In this document: piece by piece, positions 1 to 9,061 of the stretch
Position numbering within the stretch: position 1 is the first letter of the stretch
Layout: each line of letters begins with the position of its first letter
Assembly (NCBI RefSeq): GCF_001477495.1
Contig: NZ_LDTF01000077.1
Span: forward strand, 1 to 49,476
Source: Sphingomonas yabuuchiae
GTDB lineage: Bacteria > Pseudomonadota > Alphaproteobacteria > Sphingomonadales > Sphingomonadaceae
DNA: 49,476 nt
Reading direction: 5' to 3'
Notes under the pieces: model-generated
Databases searched by the model: none
The model's input: the letters and a program-made list of their open reading frames with translations, nothing else
Told to the model about the DNA's origin: nothing
Made by a program: the position numbers and the translations under genes

Positions 1-201
1 TTCTTGATTCGGTTGTATTGTACTGATACTGATTATCTTGGTAGTTCATATTTGTGGGGGGAAGGAGAAGGAGAAAAAAGAGAGAGAAAAGAGAAGAGGA
101 GGAGGAAGAGGAAGAGGGGGAGAAGAGAAAGGGGAAAAGGGAAGAGGAAGAAAGAGGAGAGAAAGAGAGAGGAAGGGGGAGAGAGGAGAAAGGAGAGGAG
201 G
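1..201. other. Low-complexity, homopurine contig end
   Basis: The first 55 bases are AT-rich and unlike the rest of the window. Bases 56-203 contain only A and G, 148 positions without a pyrimidine. The frame of the following dehydrogenase stays open back to a TTG at 4, but the translation there is only Arg, Lys, Glu and Gly and does not resemble the enzyme's N-terminus. GC-rich coding sequence resumes abruptly at about 202. A sequencing or assembly artefact at a contig end is the simplest reading; a genuine purine mirror tract or an insertion cannot be excluded. Confidence 0.7.
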
Positions 202-1095
202 GGCGAGTTCGAGGGGCTGGCGGTCGGCGATGCGGTGGTGCTGGGTTTTTCCAGCTGCGGGCACTGCGCGCGGTGCGACGATCATCTGCCCAGCTATTGC
301 CGGGAGTTCCCGCCGCTCAACTATGCGGGAATGCGGCTAGAGGATGGGTCGAAGGCCTATTCCAAGGACGGCGAGGCAATCTCGTCGCACTTTTTCGGCC
401 AATCGAGCTTTGCCGCCCATGCCATCGTTCGGGCGGGCAATGTCGTAAAGGTCGAGGATACGGCCGCTCCGCTCGCGATCCTGGGGCCGCTGGGTTGTGG
501 ATTCCAGACGGGGGCGGGGGGTGTGATGCGCTCGATGGCGTGCCATGCGGGATCGTCGATCGTGATCGTCGGCGGCGGGCCGGTCGGGCTGGCGGCTGTG
601 ATGGGGGCAAAGATCCGGGATTGCGCGACGATTATCCTGGTCGAGCCGCTCGAGAAGCGCCGCGACCTGGGACTCGAACTGGGCGCGACCCGTGTGATCG
701 ACCCGATGGCGGGCGACGTGACCGCCGCGATCCGCGAGATCGTGGCTGACGGCGTTGACTATGCCTTCGATACCAGCGGCCGGGTGGAGATGATGGAGGC
801 GGTGCTCGCCGCGCTGACCCCGCGCGGGATGCTGGGGCTGGTCGGCGTGCCGGGCAAGGCGGACGCGGCGCTGACCATCAACATCGCCGGCATGATCACT
901 TATGGCCAGCGGGTCGTCGGCATCATGGAGGGTGACAGCGATCCGCAGAGCTTCATTCTCGAGCTGATCGCCGCGCACCGCGACGGGAAGTTCCCCTTCG
1001 ACAAGCTGGTTCGAACCTTCCCGCTGACCGATATCAACGCGGCGATCGATGCGCAAAAGCGCGGCGATTGCGTCAAGGTGGTGCTGATCCCGTGA
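202..1095 (+). CDS. Zinc-dependent alcohol dehydrogenase (MDR family), 5'-truncated
   Basis: Medium-chain dehydrogenase/reductase that would oxidise a primary alcohol to an aldehyde with NAD. About 297 residues are left of a family length near 365-370. The structural zinc lobe is present as [15 protein letters not shown] (four Cys), followed by PLNYAG and HFFGQSSFA, which are typical of the benzyl/aryl-alcohol and geraniol dehydrogenase branch. The Rossmann motif [10 protein letters not shown] and the C-terminal half are intact. The N-terminal ~70 residues, with the catalytic zinc Cys, are missing because the sequence upstream becomes a purine-only tract. The TGA overlaps the GTG start of the next gene. 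The substrate branch is inferred from these motifs only. Confidence 0.8.
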   Translation, partial: GEFEGLAVGDAVVLGFSSCGHCARCDDHLPSYCREFPPLNYAGMRLEDGSKAYSKDGEAISSHFFGQSSFAAHAIVRAGNVVKVEDTAAPLAILGPLGCGFQTGAGGVMRSMACHAGSSIVIVGGGPVGLAAVMGAKIRDCATIILVEPLEKRRDLGLELGATRVIDPMAGDVTAAIREIVADGVDYAFDTSGRVEMMEAVLAALTPRGMLGLVGVPGKADAALTINIAGMITYGQRVVGIMEGDSDPQSFILELIAAHRDGKFPFDKLVRTFPLTDINAAIDAQKRGDCVKVVLIP

Positions 1096-2324
1096 GCGCA
1101 GGGCATTTCGACGTGTTGATCGTCGGTGGCGGTCATGCAGGCGCGCAGGCGGCGGTTGCGATCCGGCAAGAGAAATTCGCGGGTTCCGTCGCGATCTTGG
1201 GGGCTGAGCCGCACCCACCTTATGAGCGCCCGCCCTTGTCCAAGGAATATCTGGCGGGCGTCAAATCCTTCGAACGCATCCTCATCCGACCCGAGACGTT
1301 CTGGGCCGAGCGCGGTGTCTCGCTTCTGCTCGGTGAAACGGTCGTGACGGTCGATCCCGTTGCCAGGTCGGTGCAGACCGGGGGCGGCCAGACTATCGGC
1401 TATGGCGAATTGATCTGGGCGACCGGGGGCGAGCCCCGTCGCCTGACCTGTGCCGGGCATGATCTGGCAGGCGTCCACGCCGTTCGGACCCGCGCCGATG
1501 TCGACCGGCTGCTCGGCGAGCTGGACCTGGCCGAGCGGATCGTCGTGATCGGCGGCGGCTATATCGGGCTGGAGGCTTCGGCCGCGCTGTCGAAGTTCGG
1601 TAAGAGCGTGACGTTGGTCGAGGCGCAGGACCGGGTGCTGGCGCGCGTCGCGGGCGAGCCGCTGTCCCGCTTCTACGAGGCGGAGCATCGGGCGCATGGC
1701 GTGACGCTGATGCTGGGTGTCGGTGTTTCCTGCATCGAGGGCGGGGGCCGGGTGACCGGCGTTCGGCTCGCCAGCGGCACGCTGCTGTCCGCCGACATGG
1801 TCATCGTCGGCATCGGCATCGTCCCAGCCGTCGAGCCGCTGGTACAGGCGGGGGCGGAGGCGGGTAATGGCGTGATCGTTGACGGCTTCTGCCGGACCAG
1901 CCTGCCGCATATCCACGCCATCGGCGACTGTGCCGCACATGCCAACCGCTATGCCGATGGCGCTGTAATCCGGTTGGAGTCGGTACAAAATGCCAATGAC
2001 CAGGCGGTGACGGCGGCGCGCGATATCGTCGGGCGGCCGGTGACCTATGAAGCGGTGCCATGGTTCTGGTCGAATCAATATGACCTTAAGCTGCAGACCA
2101 TAGGCCTATCGGCGGGGCATGACGCGGCGGTATTGCGCGGCGATCCGGCGGCGCGAAGTTTCTCGGTCGTCTATCTACGGCAGGGGCGGGTCATCGCCAT
2201 CGATGCCGTCAACGCTGTCAAGGATTATGTCCAGGGCCGCGCCTTGGTTCAGGCGGGCGCGGCGATCGCGCCGGATGCGCTCGCCGATACGACCCGGTCG
2301 CTGAAAGACCTCCTTTCAGCCTGA
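1092..2324 (+). CDS. FAD-dependent NAD(P)H-ferredoxin reductase
   Basis: Predicted 410-residue flavoprotein of the putidaredoxin/rhodocoxin reductase type, moving electrons from NAD(P)H through FAD to a small [2Fe-2S] ferredoxin. An N-terminal FAD motif ([14 protein letters not shown]) and a second nucleotide motif near residue 150 ([16 protein letters not shown]) are visible, together with the late FAD motif containing HAIGDCA. The start is the GTG at 1092, which overlaps the upstream TGA in a GTGA arrangement and lies just before the FAD motif; an upstream in-frame start at 1068 would add eight unlikely residues. The stop overlaps the end of the convergent ligase by nine bases. The likely redox partner is the ferredoxin gene at 13062; the terminal oxygenase is not in the window. 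Confidence 0.88.
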   Translation: MSAGHFDVLIVGGGHAGAQAAVAIRQEKFAGSVAILGAEPHPPYERPPLSKEYLAGVKSFERILIRPETFWAERGVSLLLGETVVTVDPVARSVQTGGGQTIGYGELIWATGGEPRRLTCAGHDLAGVHAVRTRADVDRLLGELDLAERIVVIGGGYIGLEASAALSKFGKSVTLVEAQDRVLARVAGEPLSRFYEAEHRAHGVTLMLGVGVSCIEGGGRVTGVRLASGTLLSADMVIVGIGIVPAVEPLVQAGAEAGNGVIVDGFCRTSLPHIHAIGDCAAHANRYADGAVIRLESVQNANDQAVTAARDIVGRPVTYEAVPWFWSNQYDLKLQTIGLSAGHDAAVLRGDPAARSFSVVYLRQGRVIAIDAVNAVKDYVQGRALVQAGAAIAPDALADTTRSLKDLLSA

Positions 2325-3839
2325 CGCGGCATAGCGGTCGCGCAGCAGCCGCTTGAACAGCTTGCCGGTCGGTTCGCGGGGCAGTTCGTCCAGAAACGCG
2401 AACCGGCGCGGCGTCTTCACCCCGCCCAGTTCCCGCCGGGCAAAACACTGGAGTTCTTCCGCCAGCGTCTCGTCGCCTGTGATCCCGGCGGCGGGCTGGA
2501 CGATCGCCATCACCGTCTCGCCCATCTCCTCGCACGGCACGCCAATCACCGCCGCGTCGACGACCTTTGGGTGGGTGACGAGCAGATTTTCAATCTCCTG
2601 CGGATAAATGTTCACCCCGCCGGATATGATCATGAAGCTCTTGCGGTCCGACAGGTACAGATAACCGTCCTCGTCGACCCGCCCGATATCGCCCAGCGTT
2701 GCCCAGCCCTGCGCATTATGGGCCTCGGCGGTCTTGGCGGGATCGTTGAGATAGGCGAATTGGGGGCCGTCGCTGAAATAGACATTGCCCGTCTCGCCCG
2801 CCGCCAGTTCGAGGCCCCGGTCGTCCAGTATGTGAAGCTTGCCAAGCACCGCGCGACCGACCGATCCCGGCCGTTGCAGCCATTCCTTGCTGCTCAGCGC
2901 AGTGATGCCGCAACATTCGGTGCCCGAATAATATTCGTGCACGATGGGGCCCAGCCAGTCGATCATCGCCTGCTTGACCGGCACGGGACAGGGCGCGGCG
3001 GCATGGATGACTGCGCGCAGCGAGGACAGGTCATGGCGCAGTCGCTCGGCATCGGGCAGTTTGAGCATCCGTACGAAATGCGTCGGCACAAAGGTGGCAT
3101 GGGTGACGCGGTGGCGCTCGACCAGCGCTAGGGCCGTCTCCGGCTCGAACCGCTCCATGACGACCACCGTCCCGCCCAGCTGCTGCGCCGCCATCGCCCA
3201 TCGCAAGGGCGCGGCGTGATAGAGCGGCGAGCTGGACAGATAGACCATATCCTGCCCCATGCCGTACAGCGCCTGTCCCATTCGCATCAGTGGCGTCGAC
3301 GCATCGATCGGCCCCGTCGGGAGCGGCGGCATCACGCCCTTGGGCCGCCCGGTGGTTCCCGAGGAATAGAGCAGGTCGGTGCCAGCACTTTCGTCCGCGA
3401 TCGGCGTTTCGGGATAGCCCCCGGCGGCCAGGCTCCAGTCGGCAAACCGGGCGTCCGATCCCGTCCAGCGATAGGTCAGTAGCGTTGGAATATCCGCAAC
3501 AGCCTCGCGCGCCAGATCGGCGTAGGCGGGCGAGACGACCAACAGCCTGGCCCCGGAGTCGCGCAGGATATAGGCCATGTCGCGCGCGCTGAGCTTGCAG
3601 GAGATCGCGGTCTGGTACAGCCCCGACCGCTGCGCTGCCCAGCCCAGGATGAAGGCTTCGGCCGCATTGGCGAAGACGGTGGCGACGACATCGCCCCGTT
3701 TCAGTCCGAGCGCCCGCAACAGATGGGCGCTTTGGTTCGACCGGGCGTCGAGTTCGGTAAAGCTGATCGATTCGCCGGTCCCGCCCATGACGATGGCGGG
3801 CTTGTCGGGATGGCGTGCGGCATGGTTCGCCGGGTGCAT
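2316..3839 (-). CDS. Acyl-CoA synthetase (AMP-forming, class I adenylate-forming enzyme)
   Basis: 507 residues; activates a carboxylic acid to its CoA thioester through an acyl-adenylate. The ATP/AMP signature is [15 protein letters not shown], followed by YYSGTECCG (A5-like), [18 protein letters not shown] (hinge/A8 region) and a C-terminal [11 protein letters not shown] carrying the catalytic Lys. No signal or membrane segment is seen. The start ATG has an AAGGAG ribosome site about eight bases upstream. It is divergent from the acyl-CoA dehydrogenase operon and convergent with the ferredoxin reductase, so it probably supplies CoA esters to the beta-oxidation genes around it. Chain or ring preference cannot be read from the sequence. 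Confidence 0.92.
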   Translation of the reverse strand: MHPANHAARHPDKPAIVMGGTGESISFTELDARSNQSAHLLRALGLKRGDVVATVFANAAEAFILGWAAQRSGLYQTAISCKLSARDMAYILRDSGARLLVVSPAYADLAREAVADIPTLLTYRWTGSDARFADWSLAAGGYPETPIADESAGTDLLYSSGTTGRPKGVMPPLPTGPIDASTPLMRMGQALYGMGQDMVYLSSSPLYHAAPLRWAMAAQQLGGTVVVMERFEPETALALVERHRVTHATFVPTHFVRMLKLPDAERLRHDLSSLRAVIHAAAPCPVPVKQAMIDWLGPIVHEYYSGTECCGITALSSKEWLQRPGSVGRAVLGKLHILDDRGLELAAGETGNVYFSDGPQFAYLNDPAKTAEAHNAQGWATLGDIGRVDEDGYLYLSDRKSFMIISGGVNIYPQEIENLLVTHPKVVDAAVIGVPCEEMGETVMAIVQPAAGITGDETLAEELQCFARRELGGVKTPRRFAFLDELPREPTGKLFKRLLRDRYAASG

Positions 3840-4014
3840 CGGGCCTCTCCTTATATCTTATGGCGCCATGCGAACCACGGTGGCGCCCCGTGCGGCAACG
3901 GGCGCGCAAGAAATGTGAAAAAGCACGGCGATGCCGGACAAAGCCTGTCGCGGCATTGTCGGCTATCCATGGGGCAACAGGCATCCCGGCGAACGGGAGC
4001 ATGGGAGAGGCCCT

Positions 4015-5157
4015 TTGGTTCTGAACGACGAACAGGTCGCGATCCGCGACGCCGTCCGTGACTTCGCCCAGGAACGCATCCGCCCCCAGGCGGCGGCATT
4101 CGAGGCGTCAGGCGGCTATCCTCCCGCGTTATTCCGTGAACTGGGCGAGCTGGGCCTGATGGGCATGACTGCTCCCGCCGAATTGGGCGGGGCGGGGGCT
4201 GATTATGTGTCCTACGCGCTGGCGTTGATCGAACTGGCCAGTGCCGACGGGGCGCTGTCGACCATCGTGTCGATCCAGAATTCGATCATGGTCAACGGCC
4301 TGATCGCCTTCGGGTCGACCGTGCAGAAGGAGCGCTGGTTGCCCGGTCTGGTCAGCGGCACCGCAATCGGCGCTTTCGCCCTGACAGAGGCAGATGCCGG
4401 GTCCGACGCCGCCGCGATCCGCACGCGCGCCCAGCGGACCGACGACGGCTGGCGGATCGACGGGGCCAAGCAGTTCATCACCTCCGGCAAGATTGCTTCG
4501 GTCGCGATGGTGATCGCGGTCACCGACCCGGCGGCGGGGCGCAAGGGCATGTCCGCTTTCCTCGTGCCCACGGACGCCCCCGGCTATGGCGTCGACAAGG
4601 TCGAGCACAAGCTCGGGCAGGGGGCCTCCGACACCTGCGGCTTGCGCTTCGAGGATTGTCGGGTCGGTGCCGACGCCCTGTTCGGCGAGGAAGGGCGCGG
4701 CTATGCGATGGCGCTTGCCAACCTGGAATCCGGGCGGATCGGCATCGCGGCCCAGTCGGTCGGCATGGCGCAGGGCGCGCTGGACATCGCCATCGCCTAT
4801 GCCCGTGATCGCCGGAGCTTCGGCAAGCCGATCATCGAGCATCAGGCGGTCGGCTTCCGCCTGGCCGATCTCGCTACCCGGCTGGAGGCCGCGCGCCAGA
4901 TGGTGCTGCATGCCGCCGCGCTGAAGGATGCGGGACTTCCCGCTTTGCAGGCCGCATCCATGGCGAAGCTCTTCGCGTCCGAAACTGCCGAGGCGGTGGT
5001 GTCGGGCGCGATCCAGACGTTGGGAGGCTATGGCTATCTGGAGGAGTTCGGGCTGGCCAAAACCTATCGCGATGTCCGCGTCTGCCAGATTTACGAGGGC
5101 ACGTCGGACATACAGCGGATGGTGATCGCGCGGGGACTGGGAAGCCATCATGGTTGA
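4015..5157 (+). CDS. Acyl-CoA dehydrogenase
   Basis: FAD enzyme that introduces the alpha,beta double bond into an acyl-CoA. It contains the family signatures GAFALTEADAGSDAA, the FAD-side YARDRRSFGKPI, the QTLGGYGYLEEF segment and a C-terminal IYEGTSDIQR whose Glu is the usual catalytic base. The frame is open from an ATG at 3931, but the first 28 residues do not resemble the family. The family-like N-terminus (VLNDEQVAIRDAVRDF) begins at a TTG at 4015 preceded by GGGAGAGG, giving 380 residues, the normal length. It overlaps the next gene by eight bases. Start confidence is moderate; function is strong. Confidence 0.9.
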   Translation: MVLNDEQVAIRDAVRDFAQERIRPQAAAFEASGGYPPALFRELGELGLMGMTAPAELGGAGADYVSYALALIELASADGALSTIVSIQNSIMVNGLIAFGSTVQKERWLPGLVSGTAIGAFALTEADAGSDAAAIRTRAQRTDDGWRIDGAKQFITSGKIASVAMVIAVTDPAAGRKGMSAFLVPTDAPGYGVDKVEHKLGQGASDTCGLRFEDCRVGADALFGEEGRGYAMALANLESGRIGIAAQSVGMAQGALDIAIAYARDRRSFGKPIIEHQAVGFRLADLATRLEAARQMVLHAAALKDAGLPALQAASMAKLFASETAEAVVSGAIQTLGGYGYLEEFGLAKTYRDVRVCQIYEGTSDIQRMVIARGLGSHHG

Positions 5158-6331
5158 TCCAATCGTCATTCTGGGCAGCGCCCGGACGCCGATGGGCGGG
5201 TTCCAGGGCGCCTTCGCCACGCTGAACGCGGTCGAGCTGGGCGCAGTCGCGGTGTCCACTGCGGTGGAACGCGCTGGTGTCTCGCCGGACTTGATCGAGC
5301 GCATCATCATGGGCTGCGTCCTGCCCGCCGGGCTGGGCCAGGCACCCGCCAGGCAGGCGGCGCTTAAGGCGGATCTGCCGCAATCGGTCGAGGCGACGAC
5401 GGTCAACAAGATGTGCGGATCGGGGATGCAAGCGGTCATCATGGCGGCCGAAGCAATCGCCGCCGGATCGGCGCGGATCGTCGTGGCTGGCGGCATGGAA
5501 AGCATGACCGGCGCCCCCTTCCTGCTGCCCAAGCATCGCGGCGGCGCGCGGATCGGCCATGATCGGGTGATCGACTCGATGATGATGGATGGGCTGGAGG
5601 ACGCCTATGATCGCGGCAAGCCGATGGGAGCTTTTGCCGAGGACTCAGCTCGAGCCTATGGTCTGACCCGCGGCGCGCAGGACGCCTATGCCCTTGAAAG
5701 CCTGGCGCGGGCACAGGCGGCGATCGAGCAGGGCGCGTTCGTCGGAGAGATCGCGGCGGTTCCGGTGACGGGCCGCGGCGGCACGGTGCTGGTCGATCGC
5801 GATGAACAGCCGGGCAACGCCCGTCCCGACAAGATACCGGCTCTGCGACCCGCCTTCGCGGCTGATGGGACGATCACGGCGGCCAGTTCCGCTTCAATTT
5901 CAGACGGAGCCGCCGCGCTGGTTCTGGCCCCGCTCAGCGTTACGGAGCGCAAAGGACTGATCCCGCAGGCGCGGATCGTCGCCGCCGCCGCCCATGCGCA
6001 CGCACCCGCCCTGTTCACCACTGCGCCCGTCTTCGCGATCCGCAAGGTGCTGGAGCGGGCGGGCTGGGGTGTTGCCGATGTCGATCTGTTCGAGGTCAAC
6101 GAAGCCTTTGCCGCCGTCGCGATGATCGCGATGCACGATCTGAGCATCCCCCGCGACCGGATGAACGTGAACGGCGGCGCGACGGCGCTGGGCCATCCCA
6201 TCGGTGCCAGCGGTGCGCGGATCATCGTCACGCTGATCGCCGCGCTGCGGGCACGGGGGCTGCGCCGCGGCGTGGCGGCTTTGTGCATCGGCGGCGGCGA
6301 GGCGACGGCCATCGCCATCGAAATCATCTGA
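5150..6331 (+). CDS. Thiolase (acetyl-CoA C-acyltransferase)
   Basis: 393 residues. Cleaves a 3-ketoacyl-CoA with CoA to release acetyl-CoA, or condenses in reverse. The nucleophilic Cys89 sits in NKMCGSGMQA. The C-terminal half carries NVNGGATALGHPIGASGAR (catalytic His) and CIGGGEA (second catalytic Cys). It overlaps the upstream acyl-CoA dehydrogenase by eight bases and is followed after 18 bases by the SDR, so co-transcription is likely. A second thiolase lies at 10913, suggesting two chain-shortening steps with different substrates, but this is inference. Confidence 0.93.
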   Translation: MVDPIVILGSARTPMGGFQGAFATLNAVELGAVAVSTAVERAGVSPDLIERIIMGCVLPAGLGQAPARQAALKADLPQSVEATTVNKMCGSGMQAVIMAAEAIAAGSARIVVAGGMESMTGAPFLLPKHRGGARIGHDRVIDSMMMDGLEDAYDRGKPMGAFAEDSARAYGLTRGAQDAYALESLARAQAAIEQGAFVGEIAAVPVTGRGGTVLVDRDEQPGNARPDKIPALRPAFAADGTITAASSASISDGAAALVLAPLSVTERKGLIPQARIVAAAAHAHAPALFTTAPVFAIRKVLERAGWGVADVDLFEVNEAFAAVAMIAMHDLSIPRDRMNVNGGATALGHPIGASGARIIVTLIAALRARGLRRGVAALCIGGGEATAIAIEII

Positions 6332-6349
6332 TAGGAAAAGGACAGCAAC

Positions 6350-7111
6350 ATGGATATCCAGGGCGTTGCAGCCATCGTTACGGGAGGCGCATCGGGGCTG
6401 GGCGGCGGCACGGCAGAGCGGCTGGCGCGGGTGGGGGCGAAGGTGACCATCTTCGACCTGAACGCTGAGCTGGGCACTGCGCTGGCCCAGCACATCGGCG
6501 GCCACTTCGTCCGGGTCGACGTGACCGACGAAACTGCGGTTGCCGCCGCGATCCAGGAAGCCGAAGGGCTGCATGGCAAGGCGCGCATCCTGGTCAATTG
6601 CGCGGGGATCGGCCCACCCGCCAAGGTCATCGACCGGGAGGGCCAGCCTTTGCCATTGGCCGCCTTCTCAAAGATCGTGACGATCAATCTGGTCGGCACC
6701 TTTAACGTCCTATCGAAATTCGCTGCCGCGCTGCACACCGCCGATCCACTGGGCGAGGAGCGGGGCGTCGTCATCAACACCGCCTCCGTCGCGGCCTATG
6801 ACGGGCAGATCGGGCAGGCGGCCTATTCGGCGTCAAAGGGTGGCGTGGTCGGCATGACCTTGCCGATCGCGCGCGAGCTGGCGCGTTATGGCATCCGGGT
6901 GATGACGATCGCGCCGGGCATCTTCATGACCCCGCTGCTCGCCACCCTGCCGCAGGAGGCGCAGGACTCGCTTGGCGCGCAGGTGCCGTTCCCGTCGCGG
7001 CTCGGCCAGCCCGACGAATTTGCGCAGTTGGTTGAGGCGATCGTCACCAACCCGATGCTGAACGGTGAGACGATCCGTATCGACGGTTCCATTCGGATGG
7101 CACCGCGATGA
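6350..7111 (+). CDS. SDR-family dehydrogenase, 3-hydroxyacyl-CoA dehydrogenase type II-like
   Basis: 253 residues, classical short-chain dehydrogenase. The cofactor motif TGGASGLG is near residue 11, NCAG near 83, Ser near 146 (NTASVAAY) and the catalytic pair Tyr159/Lys163 in YSASK. Similarity of layout to the HSD10-type 3-hydroxyacyl-CoA dehydrogenases, and the position between a thiolase and an acyl-CoA dehydrogenase, suggest NAD-linked oxidation of a 3-hydroxyacyl-CoA. An AGGAAAAGGA site precedes the ATG. The stop overlaps the next ATG (ATGA). An alcohol or steroid dehydrogenase role is the main alternative. Confidence 0.88.
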   Translation: MDIQGVAAIVTGGASGLGGGTAERLARVGAKVTIFDLNAELGTALAQHIGGHFVRVDVTDETAVAAAIQEAEGLHGKARILVNCAGIGPPAKVIDREGQPLPLAAFSKIVTINLVGTFNVLSKFAAALHTADPLGEERGVVINTASVAAYDGQIGQAAYSASKGGVVGMTLPIARELARYGIRVMTIAPGIFMTPLLATLPQEAQDSLGAQVPFPSRLGQPDEFAQLVEAIVTNPMLNGETIRIDGSIRMAPR

Positions 7112-8286
7112 GCCTGACCGGCCCCGCGCCCTCCGAACGCGCCGAGGCCATCGGCGTGGCGGTGGCGGCGTTCGTGCGCGAGGTGGTCGTACCTTATGAA
7201 CACGACCCCCGCCGCGACGCGCATGGCCCCTCCGACGATCTTGTCATCGAGATGCGGGCTAAGGCCCGGGCGGCAGGCGTCCTTACTCCGCATATCCTGG
7301 CGGATGGCGAGCATCTGACTCAGCGCGAAACCGCCTATGTGCTGCGCCAGTCGGGCCTGTCGCCGCTGGGGCCGCTGGCGGTCAACACCGCCGCCCCGGA
7401 CGAGGGCAACATGTACCTGCTCGGCAAGGTCGGCAGCGCGGAGCAGAAGCTACGCTTCCTCGATCCGCTGGTCCGGGGTGAGGCGCGCTCGGCCTTCTTC
7501 ATGACCGAACCGGCGGAGGAGGGCGGGGCGGGCTCCGACCCGTCAATGATGCGGACCCGCGCTGTCCTCGACGGCAATCACTGGGTCGTGAACGGGCGCA
7601 AGGCGTTCATCACCGGCGCGCAAGGTGCGCAAGTCGGCATCGTCATGGCGAAGTCTGATGACGGGGCCTGCATGTTCCTGGTCGATTTGCCCGACCCGGC
7701 CATCACGGTCGAACGGGTGCTGGATGCGATCGACACCTCCATGCCCGGCGGCCATGCGGTCGTGCGCATCGAGAACCTTCGCATCCCCGCCGACCAGATG
7801 CTGGGTCAAAGTGGCGAGGGGTTCAAATACGCCCAGGTCCGCCTCGCTCCGGCGCGCCTGTCGCACTGTATGCGCTGGCTGGGGGCCTGCCTGCGGGCGA
7901 ACGAGATTGCGACGGATTATGCCTGCCGCCGCGAGGCCTTCGGCAAGCCGATCATCGACCATGAGGGCGTCGGCTTCATGCTGGCGGACAACCGCATCGA
8001 CCTGAAACAGGCCGAATTGATGATCGACTGGTGCGCGGGCGTGCTGGATGCGGGCGATAGCGGCGGCACGGAAAGCTCGATGACCAAGGTTGCGGTGTCC
8101 GAGGCGCTGATGCGCGTCGCCGACCGCTGCGTCCAGGTGATGGGTGGCACCGGCGTGACCGGCGACACGATCGTCGAGCAGGTGTTCCGCGAGGTGCGGG
8201 CCTTCCGCATCTATGACGGCCCGACCGAGGTCCACAAATGGAGCCTCGCCAAGACAATCAAGCGGGATTGGAGAGCCGCACAGTGA
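7108..8286 (+). CDS. Acyl-CoA dehydrogenase, ACAD10/11-like
   Basis: 392 residues, second acyl-CoA dehydrogenase of the cluster. It has FFMTEPAEEGGAGSDPSMM in the FAD/substrate region, CRREAFGKPIIDHEGV, the QVMGGTGVTGDT segment and a C-terminal RIYDGPTEVHKW. At the usual catalytic Glu position of the C-terminal motif it has Asp (YDGP rather than YEGT), as seen in the ACAD10/11 branch. The gene for an APH-fold kinase lies two positions downstream in the same operon. In eukaryotes these two domains are fused in ACAD10/11, and in bacteria the pair LvaA/LvaC acts on hydroxyacyl-CoA by phosphorylation and elimination. That role is inferred here. It overlaps both neighbours by four bases. Confidence 0.88.
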   Translation: MSLTGPAPSERAEAIGVAVAAFVREVVVPYEHDPRRDAHGPSDDLVIEMRAKARAAGVLTPHILADGEHLTQRETAYVLRQSGLSPLGPLAVNTAAPDEGNMYLLGKVGSAEQKLRFLDPLVRGEARSAFFMTEPAEEGGAGSDPSMMRTRAVLDGNHWVVNGRKAFITGAQGAQVGIVMAKSDDGACMFLVDLPDPAITVERVLDAIDTSMPGGHAVVRIENLRIPADQMLGQSGEGFKYAQVRLAPARLSHCMRWLGACLRANEIATDYACRREAFGKPIIDHEGVGFMLADNRIDLKQAELMIDWCAGVLDAGDSGGTESSMTKVAVSEALMRVADRCVQVMGGTGVTGDTIVEQVFREVRAFRIYDGPTEVHKWSLAKTIKRDWRAAQ

Positions 8287-9059
8287 CCCATCGCTATATC
8301 ACCGTCGCGCAGGAAGGCCGTCTGACGATCGTGACGATCAATCGGCCGGAGGCGCACAATGCCCTGAACGCCGCCGCGCATGAGGAACTGGCGGCGGCGT
8401 TCGACGCCTTCGCTGCCGATCCCGACCAGTGGGTGGCCATCATCACTGGTGCGGGTGAGAAGGCGTTCTGCGCAGGGCATGACCTGAAGCAGCAGGCATC
8501 GGGCGGCGGCATGGAGACCCCGTCCAGTGGTTTCGGCGGGCTGACCGCGCGGTTCGACATGGCCAAGCCGGTGATCGGCGCCGTCAACGGCGTCGCGATG
8601 GGTGGCGGGTTCGAGATCGTGCTGGCGTGCGACATCGTGGTCGCCAGCACGCGCGCCGTCTTTGCGCTGCCGGAGCCGAGGGTCGGGCTGGCGGCATTGG
8701 CAGGTGGTTTGCAACGCCTGCCCCGCACCATCGGGCTGAAGCCTGCAATGGGCATGATGCTGACCGGGCGGCGCGTAAGTGCCGAGGAAGGACAAAGGCT
8801 GGGCTTCGTCAACGAGGTGGCGGAGGGCGACGTCCTGGCTGCCGCCCGGCGCTGGGCCGACGAGATACTGGCGTGCAGCCCCATGTCGATCCGCGCGACC
8901 AAGCAAGCGGTATTGCGCGGGCTGGACACGCCCACCGATCGGTTCCTGCGCGAGCAATGGGATTATCCGGCGATCGCGACGATGATGGCTTCGCAGGACG
9001 CCGTCGAGGGACCAGCGGCCTTTGCCGAGAAGCGGTCGCCACAGTGGAAGGGCTGCTGA
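8283..9059 (+). CDS. Enoyl-CoA hydratase/isomerase (crotonase fold)
   Basis: 258 residues from a GTG that overlaps the upstream TGA (GTGA). The crotonase hallmarks are INRPEAHNALN, the oxyanion segments AFCAGHDLK and NGVAMGGGFEIVLACD, and ALPEPRVGLAALAGG. Both acid positions carry Glu (in GGGFEIV and PEPRVG), consistent with a real hydratase adding water to a trans-2-enoyl-CoA. It lies between the ACAD10/11-like gene and the kinase with almost no spacing. Substrate unknown. Confidence 0.9.
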   Translation: MTHRYITVAQEGRLTIVTINRPEAHNALNAAAHEELAAAFDAFAADPDQWVAIITGAGEKAFCAGHDLKQQASGGGMETPSSGFGGLTARFDMAKPVIGAVNGVAMGGGFEIVLACDIVVASTRAVFALPEPRVGLAALAGGLQRLPRTIGLKPAMGMMLTGRRVSAEEGQRLGFVNEVAEGDVLAAARRWADEILACSPMSIRATKQAVLRGLDTPTDRFLREQWDYPAIATMMASQDAVEGPAAFAEKRSPQWKGC

Positions 9060-9061
9060 CC

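Noticed and set aside
4129..5532. Minus-strand open frame opposite the acyl-CoA dehydrogenase and thiolase
   Set aside because: Antisense shadow covering two real genes; no start context.
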